A stretch of DNA of 24,389 nt from Funneliformis mosseae (Eukaryota > Glomeromycota > Glomeromycetes > Glomerales > Glomeraceae): assembly GCA_910592005.1 (NCBI GenBank), contig CAJVPP010000939.1, positions 1-24,389 on the forward strand, written 5' to 3'. Each line of letters opens with the position of its first letter. Positions within the stretch are counted from its first letter, which is position 1. Under the pieces are notes generated by a model. That model had not been told where the DNA came from, ran no database searches, and saw only the letters and a program-made list of their open reading frames with translations. Of this stretch, positions 1-7,378 are shown in pieces. The position numbers and the translations under genes were made by a program.

Positions 1-403
1 TGTTAGTTATATTTTTCTATGTAAGTTATTTTATATAAATAGGTAGCTTTTAGTTCATGTACAAGAGGGACAGATAGGAAATTGGCAAGATAGTTTTTAG
101 AAGTTTTAAAGAGGCAACTGGCCTACTGCATCATCTTTTAGTTTTAGCATTTTGTTTCTTTTATCTTTCTTATTTTTCTTCTTTAATTTTCTTTTACTTT
201 TCTTCTTTTTCTTCACCTTTATTATTATTTTACTTGTGAATAAATACAATATTTACAAATATACACTACTGGCAACCTGTTGAATCATAACTCGTTGTGA
301 TAATATAAATACTTTGATAAATCATCTGAGTTAAAGCTTGTAAACTGTTGAAAGATTACTGCTCAATTAAAAAAAATAAATTATTCAAACATTTTGTCTA
401 ACA
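1..403. mobile_element. Putative LTR (solo LTR or 3' LTR), about 403 bp
   Basis: The stretch opens with TGTTAG at base 1 and closes with CTAACA at 398-403, a perfect 6-bp inverted terminal repeat of the TG...CA type seen in Ty1/copia and Ty3/gypsy LTRs. It contains a long pyrimidine-rich tract (about 150-235) and an AATAAATACAAT polyadenylation-like motif near 238. No tRNA primer-binding site (TGG...) follows 403, so it is more likely a solo LTR or the 3' LTR of an element lying to the left. No second copy is in the window and the left flank is missing, so a target duplication cannot be tested. Confidence 0.4.
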
Positions 404-1099
404 GTCGTAGTTCATAAGAATTACACGTTAACAATATTCTATTATTTATTTTATTATAATAAAAAAATTATAAATTAATATATTAGTATTTATCCAAAAA
501 AATATTATAAAATTAATAATATTTAATTTATTAAATTACTTTCTAATAGAAAAAAAAATTAATCTATAATATTAATAATATTAATAATTTAATTTTTATT
601 ATGATAAATAATTATCAGTAATAATATTATTATTATCATAATTATCATCATCATCATCACTAATATTAGGATTCAAATTATTTGAAATATTACATATTTT
701 AAAGGAATTTATGATTATATTAGTAAAAATATCCTTTTATAAACATTTTATTTATAAGTATACATCACTAAGGATTGTGTAATAAAAATTTTTTATAGCA
801 GTTTTTTTTATACATTCAAAAATGCTATTCTTTTCAAAGTTATCTTTAAATAGTTTATTTATAAAGATATCAAGTGATTGATATTTATTTATTAATCTAC
901 TTAGAATTATCACAAAATAGATATCATTTTTTCAAAATCTTTCTTTAATCAAACTTTTTAAAAGAATTATACATAAGTATTATTAGATTCTCTCACATCT
1001 TATTTTCTTTTTATATTATTAAAATAATTCATATATATCTACATAAAATTAGTGTTTATTCAATCATTATTTTAAAATTAAATAATAACTTATACAATA
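404..1099. other. AT-rich desert with ATC/AAT microsatellite
   Basis: I see no gene here. Bases about 601-665 are a run of ATT/ATC/ATA trinucleotides including TCATCATCATCATCA. The rest is A/T-dominated DNA with many stops in all frames. Part of it may be the decayed 5' half of the Tc1-like element that ends at 1526, but I could not recognise protein similarity before about 1200. Confidence 0.5.
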
Positions 1100-1526
1100 C
1101 ATGACGAAAGTTTTCAGAATTAAAATTCAATATAAAAAATCACAATTTTCTCCTACAATCATTGAATTAGCCATTTATAGATATTATGTAATAGGAAGAT
1201 ATTAGGTTTTTCAACAGAATAATGACTTTAAACACACAGCTAAGAAATCTAAAAACTTTTTTTCTAAATAATACTTGAGGTTGTTAAATTGGTAATTGAA
1301 TAGCTTAGATTTAAATCTGAATGAGAATTTATACTCAATTTTGAAAGAGACATGTGAAAAAAGAGATTAACAATTTTGTAATAATAAAAAATCAAATTAT
1401 TATAGATGTTTTTATAAAAAAATATAAAAAGGAATTGAGCCTAAAATTCTTCTTAATTTAGTTTGTAGTATGCTAAAACAATTAGAATAAATAATTGAGG
1501 GAGATGGCAATAAGCTAAGCTATTGA
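1100..1526 (+). pseudogene. Fossil Tc1/mariner-type transposase, C-terminal half
   Basis: One reading frame from about 1101 to the stop at 1524-1526 matches the second half of a Tc1-like transposase, broken by in-frame stops. From 1212 it reads QQNNDFKHTAKKSKNFF, the counterpart of the family's FQQDNDPKHTAK block with its catalytic Asp. From 1299 it reads NSLDLNLNENLYSILK, the counterpart of SPDLNPIENLW, which holds the third catalytic acid. After 1430 it reads IEPKILLNLV-SMLKQLE and ends in GNKLSY, like the usual ...GHTKY tail. Stops lie at 1269, 1293 and further on. The second catalytic Asp reads as Asn. The N-terminal helix-turn-helix half was not found. All recognisable blocks stay in one frame, so the copy died by base substitution rather than frameshift. 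Confidence 0.8.
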
Positions 1527-1535
1527 CTTAGCTTA
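1511..1535. repeat. Perfect 9-bp inverted repeat at the end of the Tc1 fossil
   Basis: TAAGCTAAG (1511-1519) and CTTAGCTTA (1527-1535) are exact reverse complements with a 7-base loop. The left arm overlaps the last transposase codons. It could be a fragment of an element end or chance in AT-rich DNA. Confidence 0.4.
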
Positions 1536-2336
1536 ATTTTTTAATAAAATATATAATTTTAAATTTTCAAGTATTTTTGAAGTACAATAAATATAAACGT
1601 AATTCTGAATACTTTTATCATATATTGTAAAGGTATTTTTTTTTATATAATATTCATTTTCTTTTGAAGATAAAGATAAAGAAAATTTAGACCTATTTAT
1701 TATAAGATTTAAAAATAGAAATTAAAAGAAAACAGATATAAGTTTCATCTTCATTTTACAATTTAGGTCTTATATTTAATAGTTTTAATAACTTATTTTT
1801 ACTTTTATTTATATAAGAAATTATATAAATATTACGAATGATAAATCTGAAAATTGATTAACAATATTATATAATTTGATAATTGTGTGATTTATTTTAT
1901 TAAATTTTATTAAACTACTTGAAAATTAAAGTAATAAAAATATTGCTTATTTTTAAAAGAATATAGTATTAGTCTAATTTTAATAAATTTTGTTTGATTA
2001 ATTAATATATATTATAAAAATTATCAAAATTATCTTTCTATATATTAATTTTACATATATTAATATTTTACTATTTAAATTATATATAATTAATTTTATT
2101 TAAGATCATAAAAATATATCAAAATTTTATTATCTAATTAAAATCATATTTATAAATAAATATAAATTAAAAATTTATTAATTATTTAAATAAAAAAAAA
2201 TTAAAATAATTTTTATTGATATTTTAAAAGCAAAGTAAAATATATTTATAATAATAATATATTTAATAATTAATTTATTATTTAAGAATAAAAGTTTATT
2301 ATTTGATTGAGAAAGAAAGATGATATATGGATTGAT
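1536..2336. other. AT-rich desert, no gene seen
   Basis: The stretch is almost entirely A and T, with stops in every frame and no recognisable protein or RNA gene. Short A/T words recur but I could not establish a repeat unit. Confidence 0.5.
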
Positions 2337-2478
2337 TTCTAAGAAAATCAAGTTCTAGGAATTTTTTAGCAAAATTGAGATTTTTTTTGCATTTTAGTTT
2401 TTGATGTTATTAAATTAAAATGTATTAAGTTCTTAATTTTAGTCAAAAATTTCTCAGAACCTGATTTTTCTAAAAACA
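2337..2478. mobile_element. Fold-back (MITE-like) element, about 140 bp
   Basis: Two imperfect inverted arms of about 33 bases, roughly 2337-2371 and 2444-2478, enclose a spacer of about 72 bases. The left arm carries AGAAAATCAAGTTCTAGGAA; the reverse complement of the right arm carries AGAAAAATCAGGTTCTGAGA. Several of the differences are transitions. The element is too small to encode anything, which fits a miniature inverted-repeat element. No clear target duplication was seen. Confidence 0.55.
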
Positions 2479-2774
2479 TTCCTATATTATTATTAGTTGA
2501 AATTAAAAAAATCAAATATGCAATAAATCAACCTAAAATTTGCCTAAATTAGTAAATCATTAAAAATTGGTCTAGCCAATTAGAATATATCAAGAATTAG
2601 CTAAAATTTAACAAAAATTTAATCTATTTTTTTATAGCTTATTAGTATATATCAAAATCAGCCCTATCTTATATATAGCCAATTAATATCTGATTTATAT
2701 TTAATTGATATATATTAAAATTAGCTAAAATATATCAAATAAAATAAATTTAAAAGAAAATATTAATAGTTAAA
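2479..2774. other. AT-rich spacer with short recurring words
   Basis: No gene. The words AGCTAAAAT, GCCAATTA and ATATATCAAA each occur more than once (about 2565-2740), suggesting an old degenerate repeat whose unit I could not define. Confidence 0.35.
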
Positions 2775-3565
2775 TTAATGTTTTAAACTAAAATTTTAGA
2801 TTAATCTAAAAGTTTAGTTTATTCCAATTAAATAATATTTTCATTATTTTTTTTGAAATGATAATTTTATTATCCTAAATAAATAATATTTATATTATTT
2901 ATCTAGAATAATAATTTCATTATTTTAATCAAATAATATTTTTATTATTTATTTAAAATAATAATTTGAATTATTCTAATTAAATAATTTTTATATTATT
3001 TATTTAAATAATAATTTAATCATTTTAATTAAATGATATTTATATTATTAATTAAATTAAAATGATAATTTTGATCATTTTAAATGAATGATATTTGTAT
3101 TATTCTTTAGAATGATAATTTTGATTATTTTAATTAAATAATATTTATATCATTTGTTTGAAATAATAATTTGAATTATTTCAATTAAATAGTATTTATA
3201 TTATTTATTTCAAATAAAAAAAATATTTGTATTATTCGTTTAAAATGATAATTTTGTTATTTTAATTAATAATATTTTATTATTTTTTTAAAATGATATT
3301 TTATCATTATTTAGAATGATAATTTCTATTATTCTAAAAAAATGATTTTATCATTTCAAATAAACAATATTTGTATTATTTTTTAGAATAATAATTTTGG
3401 TTATTTTAATTAAACAATTTTTGTATTATTCTAATTGAATGATTTTTTTATCATTTTTTGAAATAGTATTTTTATTATTTTAATTAAATAATATTTTATT
3501 GTTTATTTATTTAAATAAATTATCTGAACTTTTCAGTTAATTTTTATGCAATTTGAACTAAAATA
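2775..3565. mobile_element. Decayed copy of the 50-bp-array TIR element
   Basis: The flanks of the tandem array here match the flanks of the array in the better preserved element at 6133-6770, in the same orientation. On the left, TAAACTAAAATTTTAGATTA (about 2785-2804) corresponds to TGAACTGAAAATTTCAATTA (about 6278-6297). On the right, TCTGAAC...TTTTTATGCAATTTGAACT (about 3523-3561) corresponds to TCAGAAA...TTTTTTGCAATCTGAAACT (about 6673-6711). Differences are mostly C-to-T and G-to-A. The outermost inverted repeats are no longer recognisable, so the ends given are approximate. Confidence 0.55.
2829..3500. repeat. Tandem array, unit about 50 bp, about 13 copies, CpG-depleted
   Basis: Units begin near 2830, 2881, 2931, 2982, 3031, 3086, 3136 and 3187 and continue to about 3490, with steps of 49-55 bases. 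Each unit alternates AATAAT/AATGAT words with their complements ATTATT/ATCATT about 10-15 bases away, so each unit can fold into small hairpins. Only one CG dinucleotide was seen in the whole array (near 3237). The unit is the same as that at 6311-6672, where CG is still common. Confidence 0.75.
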
Positions 3566-3689
3566 ATATTGAATATTTGCAAAACTTATTAAAATAGAGT
3601 TATTTAAAAGAATGATTTTATTAAAATTATTTTAATAAATTATTTCTGATTTTATTTAAATCTTATATTAATTTAATATATTATTATAT

Positions 3690-4350
3690 AATTAATTTTA
3701 TTAATTAACCAGTTAATTTTTTAAATAATAACTGAATTTTTTTACTTTATAAAATAGGAATAAAAATACAAAAATACCTCTAATTATTAAAATTAAACAA
3801 AAAAAAAGTCAAAACTTAAAATTGAATTTTAGTTAATTTTTCAAAAATAAACTGATAAGAAAAAACACTATAAAAATACCTTTAATTATTAAAATTAGAT
3901 AAAGAAAAAACCAAAATTTAAAATAAATTTTATTAATTAATTAGTTAACTTTTCAAATAATAAACTAATTTTTTAATTTTTATAATAAAAATAAAATCAC
4001 AAAAATATCTTTAACTATCAAAATCAGACAAAAAAAAAAGCTAGAATTTTGTAAGTTAAATTTTACTAATTAATTACTTCACTTTCAAATAATAAATTAA
4101 TTTTTACTTTCTATTATAGAAAAAGATAAATTTTAAATAATTTAGTAGAAAATAGTAGTATTTTTATTTTATTTATTATTTTATTTTTTTTAGATGATTT
4201 TGGAAGATTTTAAAAGAAAAATAAATCATATTTTTTATATTTTATTCTTTTTTTCAATAATAATAATATTATAATAATAAATATTTAAGATAATTTTAAG
4301 GATTTTTAAGAGAAAATAAATTATATTTTCTTATTATATTATTATTTTAC
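3690..4350. repeat. Degenerate tandem repeats, units about 100-130 bp
   Basis: AAAAATACCTCTAATTATTA (3770), AAAAATACCTTTAATTATTA (3872) and AAAAATATCTTTAACTATCA (4001) start three related units, each followed by an A-rich segment, a TTAATTA segment and TTTCAAATAATAAACTAATT. A shorter pair follows: a GATTTTAAAAGAAAAATAAAT segment near 4206 and a related GATTTTTAAGAGAAAATAAAT segment near 4301. No coding potential was seen. Confidence 0.55.
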
Positions 4351-5499
4351 ATAATTTTCTATTTTTGCTTATATTTTTTAATAAGAAATTAATTAGTAAA
4401 TTTGTTAATATTTTTATTATGTTTTTTATGAATTTATATTAGATTTTTATTATTAGTAAAATTTAATATTTAATAAATTTAATAAATAAAGATATAATGA
4501 TTTTATATATTATTTGATTGAATTTATATTGAATTAAGACTAATTTTAGGTTAATTTATGATTAAATTTAAGTTTTGAATTGAAGCTAAATAATTATATT
4601 TAAGTTTGCTTATCTAAACTTATTTTAGATTTAACAAATATCTAAACTTTAGTTACATTAATTTTTACAAAGATTTTGATATAATTTTACATCTTTATAA
4701 ACTTTAATATAATTTTACTTTTTTCAGAATTTTGTAATTTTTAATAAGATTTTAATATAATTTTATTAAATTTTATTTTTTCTATTTAGATAACTTGTAA
4801 AACTTTAGAATTTGTTTAGTAATTTAAGTTATATTTAATTAGAATCAATCAGCATTAATTGCAATGATTATGCTGATTAAAAATATAATTAATCAATTAT
4901 AAATTATATCAAATCAGTTTGAAATTAGTCATTTAATTTCTAGTAGATTTATATTATTGATTAGTATTCTTTTTATTTCTAACTGAATATTATTTTATAT
5001 CTGAATCTATTATCTTTAATTAATATATATATTTAAGTTGAAATATTTGTATTTTTATAAAATACAATTTGGTTATATTTTAATATATTTTTTAGTTTTT
5101 TTCATCAGTAATTCCCTCAAATATACATAAATATTTTTATTAATTTGATTTATTTTTAAAATTAAACTTAACTTCAAATAAAAATAAAATATGTTTTTAG
5201 AAATATATTAATTATTATATATTTTTTCTAATAGAGTATTTATTAAATTTAAGACTTTTCTTTTAATAAATTATTACTATATCTTTATAAATGAATATAT
5301 TTTTTTAAAAGGTTAACAAAGTATATATATAAAATAAATTTATTATTTTTGTATTTGTTTTATTTATGACTTTATAGTTTTATTTTTGTATTATAAATTT
5401 TAAACATAGCAAGTTATTTTAAAAAAATAATTGTAATTTATAATTGATAATATAAATAATTGAGATAGATATAATAAATAGTAATTAATATTTAATTAA
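4351..5499. other. AT-rich desert, no gene seen
   Basis: Nearly pure A/T sequence with stops in all frames. I found no protein similarity, RNA gene or definable repeat. Confidence 0.5.
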
Positions 5500-5885
5500 T
5501 CTGAATTTAATAAATTAGATTTAAATTAGATTCAGATTTAGATATTTGAATTTAAATTTGATTTATCAGAATCAGATTTAGATTTACTATTATTTTATTA
5601 AATAATAATGAATTATTTTTCTTGAATGATATATTATTATTCAATTAAATAATTAAAAATTTGTTTCTTTTTAATTAAAAAGCTTTTTATATTTTTTTAG
5701 AACTTAATCTGAATTGGATTAGATTTAGATTTTAACCAATCTGACAGATTCAGTTTTAAGATTAGATTCAAATTAAATCTGAATTTAAATTGATTTGTCA
5801 AATTTAATTTTAGATTGGATCTATAAAAAATAAATCAGGTTGGATCAGATTTAGATAAAATCTAATATAATCTGATTTTATAAAA
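5500..5885. repeat. AGATT/AATCT-rich block, probable decayed TIR element
   Basis: The left part (about 5505-5590) and right part (about 5705-5880) are packed with the words TTAGATT, CAGATT and AATCTGA on both strands. The centre (about 5600-5670) carries TGAATGATATATTATTATTC and TTAAATAAT, words like those of the 50-bp arrays elsewhere in the window. This arrangement, iterated short words on both sides of an array-like core, parallels 6133-6770, but the borders cannot be fixed. Confidence 0.4.
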
Positions 5886-5889
5886 TACT

Positions 5890-6120
5890 AGTAGTAATAA
5901 TCATTTTTTGCAAGTGATATAATTAAAGTAATTCAAATTAGTCTATAATTAGCTTTTATTATAACGAACCTTACATCTTAGACCTTAACTTCGCTATAAG
6001 GTTATAGTGAAAAATTTTTAAGAGATTTGATTAGCCAATTTGATATAACAAGAGTATTTTTATTATATTTGTTAAAAAATTTGTTATATCAAGAGTTTGC
6101 TTTATCAAGAGTTGACTGTA
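5890..6120 (-). mobile_element. End of a pogo/Tc1-like DNA transposon (one terminus only)
   Basis: Read on the minus strand from 6120, the terminus is TACAGTCAACTCTTGATAAA, followed by ACTCTTGATATAACAAA and further TTATA-C-AA words. Ends of the type TACAGTC...CTCTTGATATAAC are typical of pogo/Tigger-like members of the Tc1/mariner superfamily, which insert at TA. The window also holds a related end at 21380. An ATAACGAACC segment near 5961 looks like the inner part of the same element. The opposite end was not found, so this is a truncated copy. Confidence 0.55.
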
Positions 6121-6132
6121 TATGATTATATA

Positions 6133-6770
6133 TAATGCTTTGAATGGTTCAGTTCAGTCTGGATTATAGGTTAATCTGAAACTGAACTGATAATTTCAGT
6201 TCAGTTCAGTTCAGATTATAAATCTTAAAAATGCCAATCTGAAACCAAATTGAACTGTAAACTAGTAAAAATCTGAACTGAACTGAAAATTTCAATTAAT
6301 CCAAAATTTTAGATCGTTTAGAACAATTCTTTATCGTTCTTTTAGAACAATAATTTTATCATTTCAATCGAACGATCCTTTATCATTCTTTTGAAATGAT
6401 AATTTTATCGTTTTAATTGAACGATTTTCTTATCATTTGTTTAAAACGATAACTTTAATCATTCTAATTGAATGATTCTTTTATCGTTTGTTTGAAATGA
6501 TAATTTCATTATTCCAATCAAACAATCCTTTTATCATTCTTTTAAAATGATAATTTAATCATTCTAATCAAATGATTTTCTTATCATTCATTTGAAATGA
6601 TAACTTCAATCGTTCTAAATAAACGATTCTTTTATCGTTCGTTTAGAACGATAAATTTAATTGTTCCAAATGATCAGAAATTTCGGATTGAATTTTTTGC
6701 AATCTGAAACTGAACTGAAGTTGATCTGAACTGAAAATTTTTAGATTAATCTGAACCATTCAAAACTTTA
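6133..6770. mobile_element. TIR element with iterated short-word ends and a 50-bp array core
   Basis: The left end TAATGCTTTGAATGGTTCAG (6133-6152) is the inverted repeat of the right end CTGAACCATTCAAAACTTTA (6751-6770), with two mismatches. Inside the left end lie TTCAGTTCAG (6148-6157), then inverted copies (CTGAAACTGAACTGA, about 6177-6191), then four tandem TTCAG (about 6198-6217). The right end carries inverted copies (CTGAAACTGAACTGA near 6704). The core is the 50-bp array. There is no open reading frame, so this is a non-autonomous element. TA is present at both outer ends (6133-6134 and 6769-6770), compatible with a TA target duplication, but AT richness makes that weak. The superfamily is unknown. 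Confidence 0.7.
6311..6672. repeat. Tandem array, unit 49-51 bp, about 7 copies, CpG-containing
   Basis: Units start at 6322, 6371, 6420, 6471, 6521, 6571 and 6622. Each has the plan AACGAT-spacer-ATCGTT-spacer-AACGAT-spacer-ATCGTT, so each can form two small hairpins and has an internal half-period of about 25 bases. The AACGAT word also appears as AATGAT and AACAAT, exactly the products of cytosine deamination at CpG on one strand or the other. About a dozen CG dinucleotides remain, in sharp contrast with the A/T-only surroundings. Confidence 0.85.
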
Positions 6771-6945
6771 GTTATATAGACATTTTGTAATAGAAAGAAA
6801 GAAAACTACCAAAAAATTTTTTTGAGTTAATGTTAAATCTAGATTTATTTTACTAAAAAAAAATAATATTTAGCTTATAAAGTAAAAAAAAATTTTTTTT
6901 GATAGTTTCCTCCCTTTCTATTACAAAGAGTCCATATGACAAAAT
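6766..6945. mobile_element. MITE with long inverted repeats, about 180 bp
   Basis: Arms of about 45 bases, roughly 6766-6812 and 6897-6945, are inverted copies. The left arm carries GTAATAGAAAGAAAGAAAAC; the reverse complement of the right arm carries GTAATAGAAAGGGAGGAAAC. Outside these, TTATATAGAC pairs with TCATATGGAC. The core contains A/T runs and no coding capacity. The left end overlaps the right end of the preceding element by a few bases, so the two are directly abutted. Most arm differences are A/G transitions. Confidence 0.65.
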
Positions 6946-7031
6946 TAAGTATAACTTTATAAATATTTAAGATAGCTTATAAAATTGATATTATATTTTT
7001 TAAATAACTTTATCTATACTTATTTTGTCAG
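6937..7031. repeat. Small fold-back, arms about 17 bp
   Basis: TGACAAAATTAAGTATA (6937-6953) and TATACTTATTTTGTCA (7016-7031) are inverted copies with one base missing, enclosing about 62 A/T-rich bases. It overlaps the end of the previous element and may be part of a larger nested structure. Confidence 0.45.
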
Positions 7032-7209
7032 TTTAGTTTGGCTAAAGTGCTATGAAGTTAAAAAATCACGTATATAATACAATAATTTATGTAAAAATAT
7101 TCAAAATTTTCATAAATATTTAAGCTAGCTTTGATAAAATTAAAAATTAAACATTTTTATACCTGCCGAAAAATGCTAAAATTATATATGAAATCAAAAA
7201 AAAAAAATG
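7032..7209. other. AT-rich upstream flank of the histidine gene
   Basis: No gene or repeat recognised. This is the likely distal promoter region of the downstream gene. Confidence 0.35.
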
Positions 7210-7215
7210 CACGTG
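7210..7215. promoter_or_regulatory. CACGTG palindrome upstream of HIS4
   Basis: The E-box core CACGTG lies 164 bases before the chosen start codon. It is the usual target of bHLH regulators in fungi. No Gcn4-type TGACTCA site was seen in the same 300 bases. A functional role is inferred only from position. Confidence 0.3.
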
Positions 7216-7325
7216 TGATGCAGATGTTTATATTATAAATAGTATTAATAATCTAAATCTAATCATGATCATTGATGATAAGCCAAAAGGCACGGTTCGG
7301 ATTGTATCGGATCTAAAAAATTATG

Positions 7326-7338
7326 TATATATATAAAA
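7326..7338 (+). promoter_or_regulatory. TATA-like element of HIS4
   Basis: TATATATATAAAA lies about 40 bases before the chosen ATG. It is the closest TATA-type word, but AT richness makes such words common and the short distance would leave a very short leader. Confidence 0.3.
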
Positions 7339-7378
7339 TGATATGCATATATTCAAAAAAAATAATAAATTTTTAAAA

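Noticed and set aside
6311..6672. CRISPR-like array
   Set aside because: Units are contiguous tandem repeats with no unique spacers and lie in fungal transposon DNA.
7343..7378. Upstream in-frame ATG of HIS4
   Set aside because: It would add 12 Lys/Asn/Phe-rich residues coded by A/T-only DNA resembling the flank; 7379 has the better context. It cannot be fully excluded.
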